64,000 nt of DNA from Perca fluviatilis (taxonomy: Eukaryota > Chordata > Actinopteri > Perciformes > Percidae), in NCBI RefSeq assembly GCF_010015445.1, contig NC_053114.1, positions 32,568,079 to 32,632,078 on the forward strand, given 5' to 3'. The notes below the pieces were generated by a model. That model saw only the letters and a program-made list of their open reading frames with translations. It was not told where the DNA came from and made no database searches. Below, piece by piece: positions 12,010-22,260 of this stretch (positions within the stretch are counted from its first letter, which is position 1; the number at the start of each line of letters is the position of its first letter). The position numbers and the translations under genes were made by a program.

Positions 12010-12797
12010 GTAAGTGTGTGTGAGTAGATATGCATCCTCAAAATTACGAATTGTGTGTTTGTTTGTTTATTTGTTTTTGTTTAAATGTTTTTACCAATAA
12101 TTGCTATATAAGGACCCACATGCTGCACAGAAAGGGAACATTTTAAATGTGAAGTTTCATCATGGACACCGAATATCACTTGACCTGAGTCATTAAGGAT
12201 TTTGGCATACCCTTTTATTCATTTTTCTGTAGAGTAATTGTGTGCCAGATGAATGGCATTGGGCACATGAATGGGGTTTGATAATACACTGAGACCTAAA
12301 AAGCTTAGGCACATGGCACAAAAGTACTGAAAAGTTATGAAATAATTGTATTCTAATGCCGCCCAGCTACAGTAATACATCCTGCATAATACATTTTTTT
12401 AAAGACCTGAAATGCTATTTTGACATTACAATGCAACAAATGAACTCATCTTGAAAGGGTATCTGTGCTTTTAGTATTATTTTGCATAGCTAATGGATCA
12501 AGCAATGCAGTTATAACCATACTAGCCTCACAGAGAAAATATCCTCACTGTGTGTTCATTGCATCATTGCTATAGCATTAGTGGTCTAAAACATTTGTAA
12601 CATGGAGACCTGGTCAATGGCAAATCATTTAATTTTATATGTAAACATTTTATTGTTAAGGAATCCCATTTTCTAAATTAGCTGACCCAGAATGTGTTAA
12701 AACTGATTTACACTATTGCAAAATAACCATAAATTGAGTGATGTGGACCAAAAAAAAGGGAAAAAAAGATGAAGCCAACAGTGTAAAAGGTTATGTT
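12010..12797. other. Non-coding DNA, nothing recognised
   Basis: AT-rich sequence without repeats of note or coding frames. Confidence 0.4.
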
Positions 12798-12889
12798 AAA
12801 AGGTTGCACATCTCAGATTTAAAGTTGAAGAGTACAAACTAATCACATTTTTGCTCATCAGCTTTAAATCTGAGATGTGCTACCTTTTT
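12798..12889. repeat. Long hairpin: inverted arms of about 31 bp, loop of about 29 bp
   Basis: AAAAGGTTGCACATCTCAGA (from 12798) and its near-perfect inverse, ending TGAGATGTGCTACCTTTTT, fold on each other with few mismatches. It may be a very short palindromic MITE or a transcribed stem-loop. No flanking duplication was found. Confidence 0.75.
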
Positions 12890-13969
12890 ATTTTTTGGGT
12901 CTAGCACTCCACTGCAAATTCTATTGTCGAAGCGCAACCTCCTCTCCTACACAGTGTAAAAGGTTGATTGCCGATTAACATAGATGATACCTTGATACAA
13001 TATAACATATCTCTTTTGTTTAATTGCACCACTAAGCTGAATGCCCTTATCTCACTATGTGAAGTGGAACTTGTCAGACATTGCAAATAATGAGGCTTCT
13101 GATTTTGTTTGGTTTGTGGCAAAAGCAGCCATTGACCACATAAAAAAAATTTCTGGAGGGGATAATCACATTTTAATAGCATAGGAGTAAAGCTAGGCTT
13201 CTTGCATTCTTCTTTAAAACCTCTTTATTTGATGTAGGATATAGTCACAAAAGCTTGGCCTTGTTGACATTATTAGCCTATATGCTGTATGCCACTAAGA
13301 AATCAGTGAGCACACCTAAGCATGAATGGCAATCTGTACACTCTGCAGTCCCTTGGAAGCCATTGTACTACATTTTGTCTGATATACTGCATCAGAACTT
13401 CTTTCAGCCATCAGATATTACTTTGAATTAGGTAGTGATGAGAGAAACTGGTCATGTTTGGCTCTATTACATTTAAGAAAGAATGATCATGCACGTATTC
13501 AGTGACTTTATATAGCAGCAATCACATCTATCCTAGATTAGCACTGCCTTAGGCATAATAAATGTACTACTTTTACAGTTGCCTGTAAAACCCCTGTTTG
13601 CAGATCAGGTGGCACAGGCAGATGTGAGAGGATGAGCTGAACAGAAGCCAGGACAATAACATTCACACATTAATAGTTCCTATGAGGGAAAATGGCTTGC
13701 GACAGCGGGGGAAGAGAGAGTACAGATGCAGAATACAGAACAGAACAGCACGAATAAGAAAGCAGCTAGTTTCAACAAAGTAATACTATCAGTTAGGCAT
13801 GTGGCTGTACTACTAATACAGAGTTGGTTTTAAGATCAAAGAATATGAACGAAGATATGGTGTATGTGTAGACGTGTGCAATTTAATCTGTTCACATCAT
13901 GAGGTTGAGGAAGCATACATGCAGAACCTTGACCCAAAATATGTAGATAAGATGCAATAACGTAATGAA
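12890..13969. other. Non-coding DNA, nothing recognised
   Basis: About 1.1 kb without paired repeats or coding frames of interest. Confidence 0.4.
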
Positions 13970-14243
13970 CAATCTTGGAACCCATCGGCTATCTGCCTAA
14001 CAACGATTTGGCCTCTTCAGGGCAACAGCCAATATTTCTAGGATTCCGGTGTAGCCAGTGGTTATCCAGGCCAAAACTTTCTCCAGGCGCCGATCATTGT
14101 TAACAGTCCGATTGGCAACCAGATCCATGTCCAAATGACATTTTGGCTAATCTCTATAAACAGATATCTGCAAGCAGATAAATTCAAGAGTTAATAAAAA
14201 AGCTAAATGATCATCAGACGATAGCCGATGGGTCCCAAGATTG
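13970..14243. mobile_element. MITE-like inverted-repeat element, 274 bp
   Basis: Left CAATCTTGGAACCCATCGGC and right GCCGATGGGTCCCAAGATTG are inverted copies with one mismatch, and the match continues inward through TATC. No coding content. A flanking TSD could not be fixed. Confidence 0.7.
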
Positions 14244-14339
14244 TATTTCGGCCAATGCGTTCTTCACACTGTTTACAAAAACTCATAGGATACTGAGAAG
14301 CACTGAACAAGGAAAAAGAAGGAAACGTTTTAAAATAAT

Positions 14340-14680
14340 AATAAAAATGTAGTAATCCCACAAGGGAAATTACAATGTTTTCACTCTGTTGTTATTATAC
14401 ACATTACACACAGGCCTGAATTACACACACATGCTCGGTACCTATACATGCACTAATGGAGAGATGTTAGAGTGAGGGTGCCGCAGCTGTCAATGGAGAG
14501 GCACCCCTAGCAGTTGGGGGTTCTGTGCCTTGCTCAAAAGCACCTTGGCGGTGCACAAGAGGTGAACTGGCACCACTCCAGCTACCAGTCCACCACCATG
14601 CTTTGGTCCATATGGGGACTTGAAACAGCGACCCTCCGGTTCCCAACCCAACTCCCTACAGACTGAGCTACTGTCTGGAC
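14340..14680 (-). mobile_element. tRNA-derived SINE (V-SINE-like), minus strand
   Basis: On the minus strand the element opens with a polymerase III promoter: an A box TAGCTCAGTCTGTAGGG (14670-14654) and a B box GTTTCAAGTCC (14626-14616). A conserved body follows, including TTTTGAGCAAGGCACAGAAC, ATCTCTCCATTAGTGCATG and a GT-rich segment. It ends with a tail around TAATTTCCCTTGTGGGATTA. This order of tRNA-like head, conserved body and A/T-rich tail is typical of teleost SINEs mobilised by a LINE partner. It is a dead insertion, not a functional tRNA gene. TSDs are not obvious. Confidence 0.8.
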
Positions 14681-14685
14681 AAAAG

Positions 14686-16759
14686 CTCTGTCAAATGGCC
14701 ACTTTGAGCACAGAGAGAAAACTCAAAGATTACAAAGGAGTTCTTCTGGTTAGTCAGTTAGTTAGTTAGTTAGTCTCGTAACACTGTATGATTTGCCTTA
14801 CTATTTTACATGTGCTAGAAAATTGAAGCATTACCTCAAAAATACAAAGTAAGTCTTTTAAAGCAAATGGGTTATATACATTGTTCTTGTGCAACAGTTA
14901 GATTACTGTAGTTAATATCAACATTTAGATGCATTTCGTCCAGTTTGACTTTAGTGTGCTAAGAATGTTTTTTGTCAAATGGAAAGGAAGTGCTATGGTA
15001 ACGTGCCTTTCAGACCAAAGGTGGCAAGGGCATCGCTGCCCTCTGAAACCCATTGTTTCTAATAGTTTGTGCCATGCCACTAAGGCAATTCGCTGCTTCG
15101 AGTCAAGCGTGGGCGCAGCAGCAGCATGCCGCCAGGCAAGCTTGTGCTGATGCTGTAGATGAGCCCTGAACCTAGTGGCTAGCACAGCGCAGCAGCGCAT
15201 ACCGCTGAAAGGCTCTTAACATCTGCAAGTGTAACTGACTAAGTATTGCACTTGGTGGGTTAAGTCTTCTTTATAGTCACTTTTTTATTACCTTTTCACA
15301 AGTTGTCTTTCAGTTGCCAAAATAAGACTGACCTTCTAAAGTGTAAAACATTATTAGCAATCTTCCTTGAAAGTGAAGCGAGCTTAAGTGCTTGAACAGA
15401 TACTTCCTTCCCATGTTATGACAATATCTTATGAGGAAACATCACATACTGAGGTTTAAAAAAAGAAAAAAGAAGCTATATTTTTGCTTTTCTGTGACCC
15501 TGCTGATAGTTGTCACTTAATCGTCGGATAGAATTCACCCTCGTTTAATAAAAACTGAAAAATTCCTTGTGTAGCTTAATCTCCGATTCTCGTGAAAAGT
15601 AAATCTCTCCAAGTACGACATTTATCCTTAAATTTCATATTTTGTACTCTCTGTCTTCAGAATGCTTAAAACGTTTTTCTTAGATTGAGAAGGACCAGTA
15701 AACTCCCTTTTCACCTAAACAGCTTTAGCCAATTCAGCAGAAGATTAGGCTGGTATTGCATTTGTTTTGCTCTCGAAAATCCTCTTGAAACCCCTTTGGC
15801 TGATCCCTTGTACTGATTGAGCAACAGAGCCGAGTCAGCTGTGTCGTTTATTTCTCAAAGCAAATAAGACTGACTTTCTTGTACTGTGATATTTAAGACA
15901 ATATGTATACAGATTACAGCACCATCAGCATGTAGGCTACTATACTGCATAAATAAAATATAATTATAATTATATAATTATATTATAATTATTATTATTA
16001 TGGATTATATTATGTGTCACTACATCTAATTTATGGTACTCTTGAAGCTACAGCTTTGGGAAATGCATATATTTATATCAAATAACCTCATTCTAGCCCT
16101 TTATAATCGGGACTAATATGTTTATGCCAATACACTGTGGAAGACTGGACTTCAAAAGAGCTTTGGTTCAGTTAATACTGGCCAATAATATAATCAACAG
16201 GCTGTTTAAGATATATATTCTCTCTGACGCACTATCAAGATGTTCCCAAAGAAGGAGGATCATTTTTTCACATCTTTTTAATGTTTGAGATGTAATTGTA
16301 CATTTTATCTTAATTGTATTCACATTACAACGTTTGCATTCCAATTAAATGTCTGTTACCTCTTCATAATAGCATAATAAAAGATATTACAACTTTAGAG
16401 AGCTCGTTGCCAAATTAAGGGGGTCACAATATAAAGTATTTAAGATTGGAAAATCTAAACACAAAGATAACATTTGAAATATTAATAGGTTTTATAATTG
16501 TGAGTGCTGCCTGTATTTCTATCTTCAGTTATTTTGTGACCAACAGTTGAAAGGGGGAACAAGGTAAATCCATTTGGGATATGATTTTGAGAAGAGGACG
16601 TACGTGTGTACTTGTATTAACCATTTGGTGAAAACAATCTCCCATTTGGGAGCTGGTTTCCACAAGGTAAACCATTGCATGTTTGGGTTAAGACTTGGTT
16701 TTTGGTTAAGGTTTGCTTGGTTAGTGAAAAGATAGATTTAGATTTTAGCAGTCCCTTGA
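14686..16759. other. Non-coding DNA, nothing recognised
   Basis: Includes a short (AGTT)n run near 14755-14775 and an AT-rich TAATTATA stretch near 15960-16000. Overlapping ORFs on both strands at 14925-15200 have no recognised domain. Confidence 0.4.
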
Positions 16760-16830
16760 TTATTTGTGTTGCTTGTGGGAAGAAGGTGTTTAGCATCCTA
16801 GTGGTCCTGCAGCCAATGCTCCTGTACCGG
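16760..16830 (+). mobile_element. Short fragment resembling a dispersed fish repeat
   Basis: GGGAAGAAGGTGTTTAGCAT...CTAGTGGTCCTGCAGCCAATGCTCCTGTACC resembles a motif I recall from many fish repeats (a GGAAGAAGCTGTT...CTGTACCG block). The element ends are not recognisable, so this is a low-confidence relic. Confidence 0.3.
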
Positions 16831-17599
16831 AGAAAATGTAAGCAAGGACAAGTACATTTAGAATTGGAGGGTGTGTTTTTTACCCCCTTCACTTTCAAGA
16901 CAGGACTTCTGGAGTGCTGTGCAGTCACTGGGGTTTAACATTAAGCTAGCTGTATCCATAATTATGTAACAAAAGAAAGTATGTGCTGATGGTAATATAT
17001 TCTTAACATCTCACACTTTCTTAATTTAGACCATAAATGTAACCCCACAACTGAAAGGACATTTACTAATACTTCCTGACTCCAAATAATGTGTCCCCCC
17101 CCCCCCAAAAAAAAGGCACCCTGTGAATATTCTATTAAATAGTGGAAATGTTGTCACCTTAAAGTCTTTGCTTCTCTGTCATTTGATTAACGTTAAGATG
17201 ACTTTGCTTGGAAGTCAGTGATGAATAAAACATTTGTTTGTAGGTCCCAAACAGCAGCGCCGTGAATGTAAATCAGCACGACAATGTCACAGTTTAAATG
17301 AAAATTCATTACCATTTCTGTAGCCTATACTACACTGTATATACTGTATGTTCAAAGGTTTAAAGTCTGTCACATATAATAATACTCACACATATGCTTT
17401 AGGCAACAGTCACTCAAGTCAAAGTAACTGAAAGTCAAAACTGGCACTTAAATAATGTAGATAATTAAATAATATAATTGTGAATATATTCACAATTATA
17501 TTCAAATATATATATATATATATATATATTCATTAGGTGTATTGTTGGCGTAAGTGTTGTGTAATGTATCTCCATTTCTTCTACTAAAGTGTGCCCCCC

Positions 17600-17602
<3 letters not shown>
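16831..17602. other. Non-coding DNA with short homopolymer and TA runs
   Basis: C9-A8 run near 17095-17113 and a (TA)n run at 17505-17530. No gene recognised. Confidence 0.4.

Positions 17603-17667
<65 letters not shown>
17603..17667. repeat. (CA)n microsatellite
   Basis: About 32 CA units following a C-run and AAA. It generates long artificial ORFs on both strands. Confidence 0.98.
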
Positions 17668-17668
<1 letters not shown>

Positions 17669-18299
17669 GATTCCCACCCATCACACACATCCACTCCCTT
17701 CCTTCCTTCTTCTCCTGAGTGTCTCTCTGTTCCTCCCTCCCCAGTTGGGATTATTTACAACTACATCCAGCAGACTCAAGCTCCTCTGCTACTCTGCCCC
17801 GGGAATGCCTGCAGCCATGCAGCAATCAAAGCGAAGCGTCTTCCTCTACCACCTGCACCCATGGGAGCATGGCAACGAAGAGGGAAGGAGAGTAGAGGGG
17901 AAAGGAAGGGGAGAGGCAGTTAGGGGAGGAATAGAGACAGGAGGACGCAGAAGGAAAGAGAAGACGATAATCTGAAACCTGTGGGACCGTGAAGGAAAGA
18001 GGGATAGGCAAAGGAGAGGCAGCAAATACTTCTTCCCCATGTGGGCTCCTTGGGATCCACAGAGACTGAAGCAAGAAAGTAAATGAGGAGGAAGAACAGA
18101 TGAAGACATAAAAGAAGAGGACTAGAGAATGGGGAGATGGATTGCAGGTTGTAGAAAGGGTAAAACAGAAGATGAGATGACAATAAGATCAACCACACCT
18201 TTTTCACCTGAAACCCTGCAGCCTAAGCTAGAAAAGAAATAAAAGATTAGAAAGAGGAAAAAAAAAACAATAAAGGAACAGGAAAAGTGAGGATGAGCA
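17668..18299. other. Pyrimidine- then purine-rich tract
   Basis: A CT-rich stretch ends CCTCCCTCCCCAG at about 17742 and is followed by sequence open in more than one frame, then by a long GA-rich purine tract to about 18290. The acceptor-like site has no convincing downstream donor, so no exon is called. Confidence 0.4.
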
Positions 18300-18352
18300 G
18301 ACTGATCTCACGTAGTGGTGTATGTATGACACGGCAATTTGTATGCCATTAT
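18300..18352 (-). mobile_element. Fragment of the repeat found at 38300-38585
   Basis: Reverse-complemented, this segment reads AATGGCATACAAATTGCCGT... and ends ACGTGAGATCAGTCT. It closely matches 38530-38582 (AATGGCATACGAATTGGCGT...). Only this end is present here, next to AT-rich simple sequence. Confidence 0.6.
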
Positions 18353-18359
18353 TGGCATA

Positions 18360-18514
18360 CAAATATATAAATAAAATATAAATATATACATATATATATA
18401 TATATTTATTTATATATATATATGTATATGTATGTATATGTATATATATATGTATGTATATGTATATTATTTATATATATATATATATATTTATTTATTT
18501 TATATATATATATA

Positions 18515-18545
<31 letters not shown>

Positions 18546-18556
18546 ATAAAATATAT
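18360..18556. repeat. AT-rich low-complexity array
   Basis: About 200 bp of TATA/TATTTA/TATGTA permutations. Confidence 0.95.
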
Positions 18557-18667
18557 TAAAAAAAAGAAGTAATAACAACATGGTCCAGGAGGGAAAAAAA
18601 TGTCTTATGATAACGTGGTGTTATTCATATAATATCTAATAAAACTACATGAAACTACTAAAATATA

Positions 18668-19091
18668 TGTAGGATACTCGTAGGGTACAGATTTGATCAT
18701 CGGCAAATTATCAAAGATGTTTTATCAATATTAATAAAGTTATGAATATGGTTATTAATAACTTTATCAAATCGACAATCAAAACGGGGCACCACCCTGC
18801 AAGTCACGGACCAATAATCAAACTGTGGAACAGTCTCATTTCTGTAGTGATCCTTTAAAAGGAAACAAAGGAAGGTGTGAATTCGAGCACGGACCTGTAT
18901 TCACCAGCAATTATCACAATAAGTACACAAATAATCACCAGCAACTGCTAATTAAGTATAATCGAATTTATTAACGTCACAATTATCAGTAGCCAATCAA
19001 TAATCCTTCAATAATAAAACTTATATACCTTTTCCAATGTCACAACCAAAACAAAGCAAAAAACAAAGCAGCATGTGTCGTGGACACGTCT

Positions 19092-19124
<33 letters not shown>

Positions 19125-20414
19125 AGAGTGAGTGAAAGAGGAGGGGCGGTGTCGAAGTGTAGTCTAACAAAAACACAAAAACAACTACCAAAATGGCTAC
19201 TCCTATGAGCTGCACATAACTATTTAGCCTCTAGAGGGCGGTAGTGGTACTGGGTGCACAAGGAGGGGCTGAAGAGGCCGAGGGGGGGGGTTGCTGGGCA
19301 TCACGCACGCTTAGCCTAGCCCGTATGCTAGGTCATGTGTTAGCTCTGTACAAACGTAAGCCGACCCCACGTGGTTAAGCTAGCAGCGCTAGCTCGGGAG
19401 CTACATGGCTAGCTTGTGTCCGTGTGTGTGTGTGTGTGTGTGTGTATAATTAGTAAAAGAAGAAAGTGTAAAGAAAGAGGCACTCTGATCTTAGTTATCG
19501 ATAATGACCAGCCCCCCTCAGCCACTCAGGTCTGGACCACACGTGTAGTTAGGACAGACTCTGAGACTTTTGACTTACTGAGGGAAACTTTGGTCATTAT
19601 AACCACTCCAGTGGCCAACAGCTGATTTCCACGATTTTCTCGCAGACAGTAACTAAACTCCGTGAATGGAGTGATTTAGCAGGTAGCGATTACGGTTTCA
19701 CCCAGCTATTTAATACAACATATCAACAGTATTGTGATCAATGATACATTAACAGAAACAGATTAATAATCACGTATAGACCAGTACATAATTAACATCA
19801 CAGATCACATTAATGGCAACAAGTGTTAGCAAACCCTTTGCTCATTAATAAAACACACTATTTATCTCTGCCCAGACGTAAGCCTTCTTACTGTATGTTC
19901 AGGTTTACGTTTGTTTCCTTCTTTTCTAATTTTCCCAAAAAAAAATTCACTGCAATTATGAAAAACACTGGTGTGTTTTTCATAGGATCCTCCGAAATTA
20001 AATCCACTTTCTCCAGAAAATAGAAGTTGAGCACAAGCGCTTGCGCGCCTCCTTTCAGCAGCGTGAGTTGCAAGCGAAGACAAAGGATTTTTGGGTGATC
20101 AGGCTTATTTATAGGTCAAGACTTCATGCTGTGTTTATGGTCCCGTTGACCCAATAGGAAGACTCGAAACTCTTGAAAGTATCGAGACTACAATCTTGTA
20201 GTTCTTTGACTTCCTGCCAGTTGTCCCCTCTGGCTGGGACTTTCGCATAGAGGTGTGAACTCACCAGGCTGAGGCGCTTCCAAGTAGGCCTGTCTTTTGT
20301 CTCTGAGCTCTTTGTCTCTGAACACATGTGCCACATGTGTCTTGTATCCAGAGGTCAGTTTAATCTGAGGCCTTTTGGTTAAAATCAGATTTAACACCAC
20401 TGGTGGTCCCAACA
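18668..20414 (-). mobile_element. Solo LTR, copy 2, same family as 4581-5696, 1,747 bp
   Basis: On the minus strand it begins TGTTGGGACCACC and ends TATCCTACA, and is flanked by a perfect TATA duplication (18664-18667 and 20415-20418). The last 400 bp or so are nearly collinear with copy 1, as is the block around TTAGCAAACCCTTTGCTCAT. Between them, 19080-19810 has no counterpart in copy 1. A clear TATA box (CTATAAATAAGC on the minus strand, near 20105-20116) marks a retroviral-style promoter. Two (TG)n runs lie in the extra segment (19097-19122 and 19422-19444). No internal coding region adjoins, so it is a solo LTR. Confidence 0.85.
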
Positions 20415-20418
20415 TATA

Positions 20419-21802
20419 TAATTGCCCCCAACCCAAATTTGTGCAATGTAAATTACGTTGAAATGTAATCAGTGTCTGATGCTGTTATCAGAGTACATTT
20501 AGCATTGTGGAGCATTGTGGTATTACTGTAATGTAGTATACAATCTAGATTTTTCTTTCTCCCAAGAATGTGGCCCAGATATGGTCTGGCTGTTTTCATC
20601 ACAATGTGTTCTGCATGCATTTATTTCTGCATTTACATTGAGTTTTAATTTTGCAGAAAAGATATCCAAATCACATGTTAACGCAAGCTGTAAATGGGGT
20701 CTAATTTTACCCTAAAAGCAATCCAATATATATTCTGTCAGATATATAATGAAAGATCCCATTGACAGGCCTTTAAGGGCCTAAACCACAATCTAAAGGG
20801 AACTAAAGGGAAGCTCCAGTTTAAATGGAAAAGATTGACTTGGCAGCTCTTTGCAGATAAGCATGTGGTATTATAGTCTATAAGGTCTCAGTTAGATTTT
20901 TATGATCTTAAGCTCCAAATGGATACTTCATAAATCAAGTTCTGCTAAGTTCCACAAAAACAACAACTTTTTTTTTTCGGTTTCACTCTCATATGTTTAT
21001 GTGGATATATCGGTAATTTAAAACAGTCAAACCCTTTGAAGCAGGGTATTTAATGAAGTGAAGCCACAGCGTACTGCCTCAAGCGCAAGCGTTTCCCCTA
21101 ATAGCTGCCAATGCAGAAAGCTCAGTCGATCCCCAATTATACCATGACAAAGTTAGTCCCTCTTAATTGTCCATTAACGAAATTATCACACGCAGTAATT
21201 GCCTTTCAAAATAATGGGCACCAAAATGGCCCAGTAGCTGAATTTTGATAAGCACAAAACCTAAATTAGACCCATGATGTTTTACCTGAGTGATAAAAAT
21301 GCATCGGGGAGTGATTAAACCACTGGGAAAAAACTGTTTCTGAGATCATTAAATGCTTAAACGGCACAGTTTCCCCTTTGAAACTGGATGAGCAAGACAA
21401 GAAAATAGACAGGCATTTGAGCACGGTGACCAAATGGGAAGATAAAGAAGGTAATAAGAAAGAGGGGTACGAGGCGAGAAGGAGGCGCCTTGAAAATGAG
21501 ACCAAGATGTAAAGGAAAAAAATCACACAACAGAGAAGAGAAACAAAGGCAGAAAATGACAAAAACAACAAAAGTGTGCAACAGATAGAGTGAGCAAAAA
21601 GAGATGGGACGATGAAGAAGGGGTATCGGGATGCCTGCTGGGATGCCTGCTGGGCCTCCTGCGAAGTGACAGCCCGATAAACACCTGAGACTCCGATGAT
21701 GATGATGGGTGTCAAGGGGCGAAATGCAGCCTGGCCCTTGCTCGCTTCTTCTCGTCTGGTGATAATGGTAATAAACAGCGGCATAAATGAGCTTGCCACC
21801 CA
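20419..21802. other. Non-coding DNA, nothing recognised
   Basis: No paired repeats or exon candidates. A long minus-strand ORF through 21266-22006 is produced by the CA repeat and flanking low-complexity sequence. Confidence 0.45.
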
Positions 21803-21824
21803 TGTGTGTGTGTGTATGTGTGTG

Positions 21825-21881
<57 letters not shown>
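21803..21881. repeat. (TG)n microsatellite, interrupted
   Basis: TG units with single interruptions (TA, TT). Confidence 0.97.
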
Positions 21882-21884
<3 letters not shown>

Positions 21885-22164
21885 GGTGCGTATGTTTGCA
21901 GCATAAATGAGCTACTCTCTTTGGTTTGACAGGGCTTTATAGATGGTGTGTGCATTGCTAGGATAAAAAGGCAGATCCATTTGTGCCTCATATTAGAGAA
22001 GCGCATGGGTGGCCATCATTTTAGCTACTACCACCCTCCCATCCTTTCTCTTTTCCCACTTTCTTAAATCCTCCGTCCTCTTTACTCCCAGTTACCCTCT
22101 CTCCTTACACTTCTTAGGCTAGGCTTATCTACTTACCTTTTTGTTATTTCAAGTGTAATAAATG

Positions 22165-22256
22165 TCGTGTTGACCCGAATATAAGATGACCCAGATAATA
22201 GGACAACCCACCCTTTTCTAGACTCATCTTTTGGATGAAGACCAAATCTTGTTTCA
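22165..22256 (+). other. Left flank of the 22261 element, possibly an older repeat
   Basis: TTGACCCGAATATAAGATGA followed by ACCCACCCTTTTCTAGACTC resembles a dispersed fish repeat I recall. If so, the 2.2-kb TTAA element inserted into it and the remainder resumes at 24439. Confidence 0.3.
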
Positions 22257-22260
22257 TTAA

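Noticed and set aside
14648..14680. tRNA-like sequence with A and B boxes
   Set aside because: It is the head of a SINE, followed by the SINE body and tail. It does not fold as a complete tRNA with acceptor stem.
17742..17975. Possible exon after CCTCCCTCCCCAG
   Set aside because: No adequate donor follows, more than one frame is open because of composition, and the downstream sequence is a purine tract.
21266..22006. 246-codon minus-strand ORF, the longest in the window
   Set aside because: It runs through a CA repeat and flanking low-complexity sequence, and no domain is recognisable.
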